Position numbers and translations under genes: made by a program. Positions 1 through 5,888 of a stretch of 12,069 nt of DNA are shown piece by piece. The DNA comes from Chloroflexota bacterium (lineage in GTDB: Bacteria; Chloroflexota; Dormibacteria; Dormibacterales; Dormibacteraceae): NCBI GenBank assembly GCA_005880345.1, contig VBGE01000260.1, positions 1 to 12,069 of the forward strand, in the 5' to 3' direction. Within the stretch, counting starts at the first letter, position 1; every line of letters starts with the position of its first letter. The notes under the pieces were generated by a model. It was not told where the DNA came from. It ran no database searches and worked only from the letters and a program-made list of their open reading frames with translations.

Positions 1-169
1 AGAAGACCGCCGAGGCCACGCTCATCTTGGAGCTCAAGTTGACGTGGAGCGGAAACGCGAGGGCCAGCGCTCCCGCCACCGCAAGGGCCGCCACGAGCCA
101 CCAGTCGACCCGGCTGTGGAGCAGCCTGCCCAGGGTGGCCGCGAGGACGCTCGCGGCCACAAGACCCAC
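1..169 (-). CDS. N-terminal membrane segment of an unidentified protein, running off the left edge
   Basis: From about position 190 down to position 1, the frame with codons ending at 58..56 has strong coding character. It gives two hydrophobic stretches, LYRLGVGLVAASVLAATLG and, after a short RVDWW linker, LVAALAVAGALALAFPLHV, followed by NLSSKMSVASAVF. This resembles the multi-span N-terminal membrane module found in some HD-GYP or GGDEF signalling proteins, but that is an impression and no signalling domain lies in the window. No ATG exists in this frame; the nearest GTG is at 169..167, with a GGAG at 188..185 that sits rather far upstream. The coding signal starts before that GTG, so the true 5' end may have been lost in a deletion that joined this gene to the secreted-protein gene upstream. 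The 3' end is outside the window. Confidence 0.4.
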   Translation of the reverse strand, partial: MGLVAASVLAATLGRLLHSRVDWWLVAALAVAGALALAFPLHVNLSSKMSVASAVF

Positions 170-495
170 ACCCAGCCGGTACAGCTCCGAGTGCTGCCGC
201 TGACCGAATAGCGGAAGAGCAGCCCGGTCGGAACCGTGATCGCGGTGTCCACTGCCGTCTCTGGTTGGCCCGTCGAGCTGTAGACGCGCGAGACGGTGGT
301 GGTGGCGAGGGGCACGCCGAGGTCGAGCGGGCTGGGCGTCCAGACGCTGTCGTAGAGCAGGACGACGTGGCCGGCCGGCGTCACGACGGGCACCAGCGGG
401 TCCCACTCGCAGTAGCTGAACCAGGCGCCGGCGGGCGCCGGCGAAAAGACCACGATGCCCGCCGCCATCAAGGCGGCCAGAACCACCTTTCTCAT
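34..495 (-). CDS. Secreted protein of unknown function, frame broken in its second half
   Basis: The product starts with a clear Sec signal peptide: basic MRK, a hydrophobic core to about residue 19, and an A-G-A cleavage site at residue 24 before WFSYCEW. The mature part has an orderly sequence rich in V, T, P and aromatic residues (VPVVTPAGHVVLLYDSVW, then TTVSRVYSSTG and AITVPTGLLFRYSV) up to about residue 98. I do not recognise the family. After about residue 100 the translation becomes an R/S/W/P-rich string typical of a wrong frame, ending at a TGA at 34..36. Over the same bases a different frame encodes membrane helices. I therefore read residues 1-100 as genuine and the rest as an artefact of a frameshift or deletion near position 190-200. 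The ATG at 495 is preceded by GGAG only 3 nt away, and by a GGAGGG about 11 nt away. Confidence 0.55.
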   Translation of the reverse strand: MRKVVLAALMAAGIVVFSPAPAGAWFSYCEWDPLVPVVTPAGHVVLLYDSVWTPSPLDLGVPLATTTVSRVYSSTGQPETAVDTAITVPTGLLFRYSVSGSTRSCTGWVWVLWPRASSRPPWAGCSTAGSTGGSWRPLRWRERWPSRFRSTST

Positions 496-573
496 CTGCT
501 CCCATTCCCTCCGAAAACGAACCGCTGTGGAAGCAGAACGCTAGTGGCGCCCAGGTCGGAGGGCTGTCAGAAA

Positions 574-587
574 TTTGTAAGTTGTAA
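574..587. repeat. Tandem 7-mer (T/G)TTGTAA in the gap upstream of the secreted-protein gene
   Basis: The 99-nt gap between the permease stop and the secreted-protein start is AT-rich at its upstream end and holds TTTGTAA followed directly by GTTGTAA on the plus strand. CTGTCAG lies just before it at 564..570. The pair could be a binding site for a regulator of the gene ending at 495. I see no convincing -35/-10 pair beside it and no terminator hairpin with a T-tract for the operon that ends at 595. Confidence 0.2.
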
Positions 588-594
588 TGACGCC

Positions 595-2223
595 TTAAGC
601 GGCGATGTCTTTCCTGGCGAAGCGATAGGAAGCCAGCGCCAGCGCGACGGCGCCGGCGGCCACGACCACGAGCAAATCTCCGAGCTGCCAGCCATGGAGG
701 AGCGGCGTCCCGTAGTAGAAGAAGGGGGACACCTTCTCGACGGCGTCAGGCAGCTTCAGGCTCGGCCCGATGAAGCTGATGAAAAACCAGATGACCAGCA
801 GGAAGCTCAGGAGGCCGGTGTCGAGCGCGGCACGCAGCCACCCCGCGAAGAGGTAGCCCAGCGCGGCCACGAGCAGGCCGAGGGGGATCATGGAGAGCGC
901 GGCTGCGGCGAGGTTGCCGTAGTCGAGCGCCACGCCATAGACGGCCGACGCCGCCGTGGCGGCGATGAGCGTCACCACCGAGATGAAGATCGTGGCCGTG
1001 GCCAGGGCGGAGAACCGGACCAGCAGGACGCGCAGGCGCGGCTGCGGGGTCGACAGGACGATCTCGAGCAGCCCCTCCTCCTCGTCCGCCGACCAGCGGT
1101 TGGCCTGCGTGACGGCGAAGGCCATCAGAAGGATGGGCAGGAAAAGGAACAGCGCCCCGAGGATCGCCTCGTTGGTCGCGGTGTCGGCGCCGCCGAGCTT
1201 GATGACCTGGGCGATGACGTTCGAGCCCTGAAGGAGGGAGCGCAGCTGGGTCTCGGTCTGCTTGACGATGATGACCAGCCACGCGGCCAGGAGCGCGATG
1301 ACAAGCGTCCACCACAACGTTGACGTCGCGATCATGCCGAGGCTCCGCGCGTACAGGGAGCGCAACGACCAGTCGGACGTGGGCAGCGCCTGCGTCGCTG
1401 AAGCATTCCGCGCAGGCAGCTCCACGGCGACCCCGCCCACGTCGCGTCGCGCGAACAGCCACATGGCGGCTCCGGAGAAGACCAGGGTCATGGCCACCAG
1501 GAACGCCATCGCGCCGAGGTCGGCGCCGTAACCCGGCACGAGCGGCTTGCTCTGGTTGTAGTAATAGATGGGCGACAGCCGGCTCAACCAGGCCGTGTTG
1601 GGCACGACTCGGTGGACCATGTCGACGACGATGGCCGCCGTCAGGATCGCTGCGGTCAGGCCCGAGGCGGTGCGGCGCTCCTGGGTGAACTGCGAGACGA
1701 GAAGCGCGATCGACCCGAACAGGGCGCCGATCAGCGCGAGGTTGAGGCCGAAGGCGAGGGTCCCTCCGAGCGTGATCTCGCCGTTCAGCTTCGCTCCGCC
1801 CGCAAAAGTGAGAAGGCCGACGACGACACCGAAGATCACGAGCGCCGTCCACAACGCGGCGAGCTTCTCCAGCGCGACGCGCACGCGCCCGCGCGGAGCC
1901 GAGAGCAGGACGTCCAGCGAACCTCGCTCCTCTTCCCCGCGCAGCATGCCGGTGCCGGCGAGCAGCGGCCAGATGACGACCACCAGGATCGTGATCCCGT
2001 ACTTCCAGGTGGCGTAACCGCCCGCGGTGTCGATCTTGATCGGCTCGGCGACCCACGCATAGCTCGCGCCGAGGGCGACGATTGCTGCCTTGGCGGCGGG
2101 CGTCGCAAACACAGTCGGCACGGCGACGAGCACAGTCGCCATCAACGCGCCGAGTCCCAGGCCCCAGCCGAGGATCGGCACGCGGTAGTCGCGCAGCGAC
2201 TTGAGGTAGATGCTCCTAAACAC
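595..2223 (-). CDS. ABC-2 type permease, tandem-duplicated double-length form
   Basis: This is the membrane subunit of an ABC exporter, 542 aa with about twelve hydrophobic segments. It is built from two homologous halves. GEEERGSLDVLLSAP (97-110 region) recurs as DEEEGLLEIVLSTP (380-393 region), each followed by R-x-R-V at the cytoplasmic end of a helix. SPIYYYN (217-223) recurs as SPFFYYG (499-505). One chain therefore probably supplies the whole two-fold membrane pore that half-size ABC-2 permeases form as dimers. I chose the GTG at 2223 because AAGGAA lies 7 nt upstream and it overlaps the ATPase stop by 8 nt. A longer reading from 2295 adds only an R/S/T-rich string that is out-of-frame ATPase sequence. 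It is co-transcribed with the ATPase and tetR genes. Substrate is unknown; related TetR-linked exporters often handle drugs or lipophilic compounds, but nothing here identifies one. Confidence 0.9.
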   Translation of the reverse strand: MFRSIYLKSLRDYRVPILGWGLGLGALMATVLVAVPTVFATPAAKAAIVALGASYAWVAEPIKIDTAGGYATWKYGITILVVVIWPLLAGTGMLRGEEERGSLDVLLSAPRGRVRVALEKLAALWTALVIFGVVVGLLTFAGGAKLNGEITLGGTLAFGLNLALIGALFGSIALLVSQFTQERRTASGLTAAILTAAIVVDMVHRVVPNTAWLSRLSPIYYYNQSKPLVPGYGADLGAMAFLVAMTLVFSGAAMWLFARRDVGGVAVELPARNASATQALPTSDWSLRSLYARSLGMIATSTLWWTLVIALLAAWLVIIVKQTETQLRSLLQGSNVIAQVIKLGGADTATNEAILGALFLFLPILLMAFAVTQANRWSADEEEGLLEIVLSTPQPRLRVLLVRFSALATATIFISVVTLIAATAASAVYGVALDYGNLAAAALSMIPLGLLVAALGYLFAGWLRAALDTGLLSFLLVIWFFISFIGPSLKLPDAVEKVSPFFYYGTPLLHGWQLGDLLVVVAAGAVALALASYRFARKDIAA

Positions 2224-3139
2224 CGACGGCTTCCTTCGCCGCCTGGCCGTCGCGCTCGTAGTAGCGCAGGAAGATGTCCTCGAGGCTGGGCTCATAGCTC
2301 GTCAACGACACGACTGGATATCGCGCAGCGGCCTTGATCACGGCGTCGGCCGAACCCTGGATGGCCAGGCGCACGGCCATCCCATCGTTCAAGGCCTCGA
2401 CCTCGGCCACCCCATCGAGCCTCGCGAACGCGTCCGCCGCCACCGGTTGCGCAAACGCGATCGTGATCTCGTAGCGCTTGATGTCGTTCAACTCGTGTAT
2501 GCCGCCGATGCGGACGATGTTGCCGTCGCGGATGATCGCAACACGTGTGCACGTCTTCTCGACCTCGCTCAGCACGTGCGAAGAAAGGAAAACCGTGCGG
2601 CCTTCCTCGCGGGCCTCGCGCACCATGCCGTCGAACTCTTGCTGGTTCAGTGGGTCGAGTCCGCTGGTGGGCTCGTCCAGGATGAGCACGCGCGGCCGGT
2701 GCATGAAGGCCTGGATGAGCACGACCTTGCGCTTGTTGCCGGTCGAGTACTGGCGAAACTTGCGGCTGGTGTCCAGGTCGAGCCGTTCGATCAGCTTCTT
2801 CAGGTAAACGCGGTCGACGCCGCCCCGCAGGTTGGCGAAGTACTCGAGGATCTGCCCGCCCGTCAGGTTGCGATCGAGGGCGGGCTCGCCGGGCACGTAA
2901 CCGATGAGGCGCTTGATCTCCAGAGCCCGCCCCCAGCAGTCGAGGCCTGCGATGCGGGCCGTCCCGCTGTCGGCACGGATCAGCGCCATGAGCGTGCGGA
3001 TGGTGGTGGTCTTGCCGGCCCCGTTGGGCCCGAGAAAACCGAACACCTCACCTTCCGCCACGGAGAACGACACGTCTTTGATCCCACGCTTGCCGCCATA
3101 GCTCTTGGTCAGCTTGTCGACCTCGATGATGTCTGGCAC
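2216..3139 (-). CDS. ABC transporter ATP-binding protein (ABC-2 exporter ATPase)
   Basis: This is the nucleotide-binding subunit (307 aa) that powers the adjacent permease. Visible motifs are Walker A GPNGAGKT (37-44), an ABC signature in the form YSTGNKRKV (131-139), Walker B RVLILDEP (150-157), D-loop SGLD (159-162) and the switch histidine in FLSSH (H188). The usual Q-loop region reads IGYVPGEP (79-86). The departure from LSGGQ is one I associate with DrrA-like exporter ATPases. Residues from about 215 onward form the C-terminal accessory domain common in this group, ending in PSLEDIFLRYY. The GTG at 3139 is preferred: AAGGAGG at 3151..3145 lies 5 nt upstream, and that ribosome site spans the tetR stop codon, suggesting coupling. 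The longer reading from 3211 would overlap tetR by about 60 nt and adds no family-like sequence. Confidence 0.93.
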   Translation of the reverse strand: MPDIIEVDKLTKSYGGKRGIKDVSFSVAEGEVFGFLGPNGAGKTTTIRTLMALIRADSGTARIAGLDCWGRALEIKRLIGYVPGEPALDRNLTGGQILEYFANLRGGVDRVYLKKLIERLDLDTSRKFRQYSTGNKRKVVLIQAFMHRPRVLILDEPTSGLDPLNQQEFDGMVREAREEGRTVFLSSHVLSEVEKTCTRVAIIRDGNIVRIGGIHELNDIKRYEITIAFAQPVAADAFARLDGVAEVEALNDGMAVRLAIQGSADAVIKAAARYPVVSLTSYEPSLEDIFLRYYERDGQAAKEAVGV

Positions 3140-3144
3140 CGCCG

Positions 3145-3151
3145 CCTCCTT
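3145..3151 (-). promoter_or_regulatory. Ribosome binding site of the ABC ATPase, overlapping the tetR stop
   Basis: AAGGAGG on the minus strand lies 5 nt before the GTG at 3139 and shares its first bases with the TAA stop of tetR. It is the strongest Shine-Dalgarno match in the window and fixes the ATPase start. Confidence 0.75.
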
Positions 3152-3833
3152 ACCCGAACCACTCACGCATGACTGCCTCGTCGCCGAGGTTGCTCGTCCC
3201 GAGCGGAGCACCGAGGATCCGGTCGAATGCCTCGCCGTACGTGGCCATCGTCCGCACCACTTCCTCGTAGCTGATGAGCCGCTTCCGCCGCGCCACGTAC
3301 ATCTCCGTCGCCACTTCCTGAAAGCCCAGGAGCAGCATCACTAGGACCCGCGCCGCCTGCGCCGGCGCCGACACCGCGAAAGTGCCCTCGGCCACGCCCT
3401 GCTCGACGATGCGCGACAGCAAAGGACCCATCCGCTCGACGCTCATGCGGCGGAGCTTCTCCCTCACGATCGCGTTGTCGTCGGAGAGCCAAACCTCGAG
3501 CACCGACAAGACCAGCGCCTTGCGGTCCGTTTTGAACTGGCCGATCCCGCTGAAGATCTTTCGCAGCTTCGCGGCAGCAACCAGTGTCGGGTCGTCCACG
3601 ACAGGCGCCACCGAGCCAAGACCGGCGTCCACCATGCGGTCGAGCACCGCCTCGAGGAGCGCCTGCTTGGAATCGAAGTAGTGGTAGAAAGCCCCCCTCG
3701 ACGCGCCGAGGTCGTCGAGGACGTCCTGGACGCTCATCTGCTCGTAGCCCCTGGTCTGCATCAGACGTTCGGCGGCGTCGACGAACGCCTCGCGCCTGAC
3801 CATGTGAACTTCGGCATTGACGGTCCGGGCCAT
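3150..3833 (-). CDS. TetR/AcrR-family transcriptional regulator
   Basis: A 227-aa regulator, probably a repressor of its own operon. The N-terminal DNA-binding domain is clear: REAFVDAAERLMQTRGYEQM (about 14-33) is helix 1 and the turn into helix 2. SVQDVLDDLGASRGAFYHYF (34-53) contains the helix-turn-helix with the hallmark FYHYF, followed by DSKQALLEAVLDRM. The rest is a helical ligand-binding and dimerisation region that I cannot assign to a ligand class. Its stop lies 10 nt before the ATPase start, so it is the first gene of a three-gene unit with the ATPase and permease; the likely inducer is a compound exported by that pump. The ATG at 3833 sits 8 nt downstream of a -10 element, with no Shine-Dalgarno sequence. 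An internal ATG at 3803 (residue 11) is a possible but less likely start. Confidence 0.92.
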   Translation of the reverse strand: MARTVNAEVHMVRREAFVDAAERLMQTRGYEQMSVQDVLDDLGASRGAFYHYFDSKQALLEAVLDRMVDAGLGSVAPVVDDPTLVAAAKLRKIFSGIGQFKTDRKALVLSVLEVWLSDDNAIVREKLRRMSVERMGPLLSRIVEQGVAEGTFAVSAPAQAARVLVMLLLGFQEVATEMYVARRKRLISYEEVVRTMATYGEAFDRILGAPLGTSNLGDEAVMREWFG

Positions 3834-3841
3834 GGGCGCAG

Positions 3842-3870
3842 ACTATATCAGACCGACTGACGGTTTATTA
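3842..3870 (-). promoter_or_regulatory. Promoter with TetR-type operator for the tetR-ABC exporter operon
   Basis: Reading on the minus strand, an extended -10 TGA-TATAGT lies at 3850..3842, 8 nt from the tetR ATG, so the transcript would begin at or within a base or two of the start codon. Directly upstream, where the -35/-10 spacer falls, is ACCG-N5-CGGT (3852..3864), a palindrome with perfect 4-bp arms. On the plus strand it reads as successive GACC-GACT-GACG steps. A protein bound there would block RNA polymerase, which fits autorepression. The -35 region (around 3865-3870) is only weakly matched. The whole gap between tetR and the HNH gene is 49 nt, so there is no room for another control region. 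Confidence 0.55.
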
Positions 3871-3882
3871 ATCGACCGGACC

Positions 3883-4957
3883 TCACGCGGCCCAGCGCTC
3901 TCCCCAGCGCCGACGGGTCCCAATCACCCGCTCCGGCGCGATGAACTCCAGCCGCTCGCCCGCCATCACCACCTGCCACCCGCCTTCGTGGACCAGCCGG
4001 TGGTGATGCCAGCAAAGAGGAACCATCTTGCGCAGGTTGGTCTGCCCGCCCTCCGCCCAGAACTCGAGGTGGTGGGCATAGGTCCAGCCGATCGGCCGGT
4101 CGCAGCCCGGCCAGGCGCAGGTGCTGTGCCGCGCCTTCAGGCCTCGCCACTGCGCCGGCTGCACCGTCCGCTTGGCCCGGCCCACGTCGATGACCATGGA
4201 GTCCGCCTTGAGCACCCGATGCAGGGTCCCGTCGCAGGCCAGCCGCTGCACCGTCTTGCTCGAGATCGGCGTCCCTTCCTGGGGCTGGGAGGCGGCCGCG
4301 CCCAGCTCGCCCTTCAGGCCTTCGATCGTGGTGTGGACGCTGAGGTGCGGCCGCACGCCATGGGGCCAGGGCATCGATGGCCAGCTTGACCGCCAGCCCC
4401 GCGCTCACCTCCAGCCAGCCGTCGATCCGATACATGTCGCCGCACTCGCTGATGAAGAGCTGGCGCCGCTCATGCGCCTCTTCGACTTTGAGGTTGAAGC
4501 CGGCCGGATCGATGGCGTGCCAGGTGCTGGCCGCCTCGCAGGAAAGCTCCTTGATCGACAGGCGCCGTGCCTTCTCCACCCACTCCTCTTCATCGATGGA
4601 GCCGCCCGCCTCCCCGACTCGCTCCTGGAGGTGGCAGACCACCGAGGTGGCCTGGAAGCCGACCTCACCCGTGCTCAGCATCCCGGCCAGCCGGGGCAGC
4701 TTCTCCAGCTGCTTGCCGACGCAGAGCCGGTCGGCGGCTGAAGCCTTGGACATCTGGCATTCCGAGGCGACCCAGGAGCAGGCGCTCTTGCCGACCAGGA
4801 GATGGGCGCCACGCACCGAGGCCCGATGAGCAGCTTTGCTGCGCACGCACTCGAGCAGGTTGAGGACCCCGGTCAGGCGGCTGAGGTCGACCGAGTCGAG
4901 ATCAACGTCGCCGGCGAAGCGCGCCGCAATCGCCTCCAGATCCTCGAGCTCGGCCAT
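3883..4957 (-). pseudogene. DUF222/13E12-type HNH endonuclease gene, broken by internal loss plus frameshift
   Basis: Codons 1-198 from the ATG at 4957 encode the N-terminal DUF222 region (MAELEDLEAIAARFAG start; VNLLECV-type helix, KASAADRL, LPRLAGML, GEVGFQATSVV). The frame then fails near 4375..4350. The homologous protein resumes in the next frame at GVRPHLSV and runs to the TGA at 3883, including the HNH nuclease core: CAWPGCD, then AHHLEFWAEGG, N, and LCWHHHRLVHEGGW with its Cys and His metal-binding positions intact. In proteins of this family I expect a linker of roughly 30-45 residues between these blocks (the DDxRTxxQRRADAL-type stretch), and it is absent. So this is not a single-base slip but a loss of sequence that also shifts the frame. 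Unless the junction is an assembly error, the gene is inactive. It sits between the exporter operon and an SDR gene and has its own promoter. The family is often multicopy and mobile-like; its cellular role is poorly defined. Confidence 0.8.
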
Positions 4958-4963
4958 GCGAGA

Positions 4964-4992
4964 ATCATATCGAACATACGCTCGTAGATCAA
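4964..4992 (-). promoter_or_regulatory. Leaderless promoter of the DUF222/HNH gene
   Basis: On the minus strand TTGATC (4992..4987) is followed after exactly 17 nt by TATGAT (4969..4964), and the ATG starts 6 nt later at 4957. With start sites usually 6-8 nt after the -10, transcription would begin at the ATG itself, and no Shine-Dalgarno sequence is present. The spacing and hexamers are a good match to a vegetative sigma-70-type promoter. The remaining gap up to the SDR stop (4993-5137) is GC-rich apart from a short AT patch near 4993-5030. I see no terminator with a T-tract and no RNA gene in it. Confidence 0.65.
4970..4985. promoter_or_regulatory. LexA/SOS-box-like palindrome inside the HNH promoter spacer
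   Basis: The plus strand reads TCGAAC-ATAC-GCTCGT. Against the LexA site described for actinobacteria and other Gram-positives (CGAAC-N4-GTTCG), 9 of 10 defined positions match. Against the longer mycobacterial form (TCGAAC-N4-GTTCGA), 10 of 12 match. It fills the spacer between the -35 and -10 elements, an ideal position for repression. 13E12/DUF222 genes with SOS boxes are known in mycobacteria, so damage-inducible expression is plausible. No lexA or recA gene is in the window to support it. Confidence 0.5.
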
Positions 4993-5137
4993 GTTATCTT
5001 TAACCAAAACGTGTTAAGAACAATCACAAGTCCACCCACTTCCCTGCCCGCCCCGGGCGCCGCAGCGCACGCCAGACGCGTGAGACCAGCAACCCCAATT
5101 TCTCCCTCTTCCCAGCCTTTCCGTCCCGTCGACCGCC

Positions 5138-5875
5138 CTAGTGCACCCCGCGGAGAGACCCACCGTCCACCCCGACCGTCTGCCCGGTGATGTACCCGGC
5201 CTGCCGGGAGCAGAGGAACGCGCAAAGCGCCCCCACCTCGGACGCCTCCCCCAACCGCCCCATCGGCGCCCGCTCAGCCATCTCCTCGAGGTCGCCGAGC
5301 CGCCGCAGCGCATCCGTCCGGATCGCATCGGGCGCCAGGCAGTTGACGGTGATCCGGTCGCCGGCCAGCTCACCAGAGAGCGTCTTCGCCATCCCGGTCA
5401 CCGCCGCGCGCAAAGAGTTGGACAGGATGAGGTTCGGTATCGGCTGCCGGACCGAGATCGACGTGATCAATACGACCCGACCCTGATCAGACCGCCGAAG
5501 GTGCGGCAGCGACGCCTTCACCAGCCGCACCGCGCTCATCACCGTGAGGTCGAACCCCGCCTCCCACGCGTCAAGCGAGGTGCTCTCCAAAGTACCGGTG
5601 GGCGGTCCTCCCGCGTTCACGACCAACACGTCGAGCCCGCCCAGAACCTCAACCGCGGCGCCAACCAACGAATCGGGCTCGCCCGCATGAGAAACGTCAG
5701 CCGCAGACCAGCCCGCCGCACCCATCGCCTGACCAGCCGCCTCGATCGCAGCAGGGTCCCGCGACGAGATGTACACGCGCGCGCCTTCACCCAGCAGCGC
5801 CTCCGCGCACGCACGGCCGATCCCCTTGCTCGCCGCCGTCACCAGAGCCCGCCGACCCTTCAACCCGAAGTCCAT
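5138..5875 (-). CDS. SDR-family oxidoreductase-like protein lacking the catalytic Tyr/Lys
   Basis: A 245-aa Rossmann-fold protein of the short-chain dehydrogenase/reductase superfamily. The cofactor loop reads TAASKGIG (13-20) instead of the usual TGxxxGIG. NAGG (87-90) and the catalytic-region serine in ITSIS (S139) are present. Thirteen residues after S139, where YxxxK is expected, the sequence is S152-N-S-L-R156, so both Tyr and Lys are replaced. GDRITVNCLAPDAIRT and the C-terminal YITGQTVGVDGGSL are standard. The conserved-database subgroup described as 'BKR-like SDR' has such an imperfect motif and catalytic tetrad, so this looks like a natural subgroup rather than decay. Its reaction is unknown. 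The ATG at 5875 is 13 nt after the stop of the peptide-binding gene, so the two are co-directional; longer readings to 6010 only translate that gene out of frame. GAGG lies 11 nt upstream. Confidence 0.88.
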   Translation of the reverse strand: MDFGLKGRRALVTAASKGIGRACAEALLGEGARVYISSRDPAAIEAAGQAMGAAGWSAADVSHAGEPDSLVGAAVEVLGGLDVLVVNAGGPPTGTLESTSLDAWEAGFDLTVMSAVRLVKASLPHLRRSDQGRVVLITSISVRQPIPNLILSNSLRAAVTGMAKTLSGELAGDRITVNCLAPDAIRTDALRRLGDLEEMAERAPMGRLGEASEVGALCAFLCSRQAGYITGQTVGVDGGSLRGVH

Positions 5876-5888
5876 GAGGAAAGGAACC

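Noticed and set aside
265..1323. A 352-codon plus-strand frame across the permease.
   Set aside because: The product is a charged R/E/D/Q-rich string opposite a clear membrane protein, so it is a compositional shadow.
2224..2295. N-terminal extension of the permease from the ATG at 2295.
   Set aside because: It is out-of-frame ATPase sequence, and the GTG at 2223 has a well-placed AAGGAA.
4995..5022. CTTTAAC...GTTAAG inverted repeat as a terminator after the SDR gene.
   Set aside because: The arms are short, AT-rich and need a bulge, and no T-tract follows in the direction of transcription.
4989..5225. A 78-codon minus-strand frame between the SDR and HNH genes.
   Set aside because: It overlaps the SDR 3' end out of frame, has no ribosome site, and its sequence is a G/R/W-rich mixture without recognisable structure.
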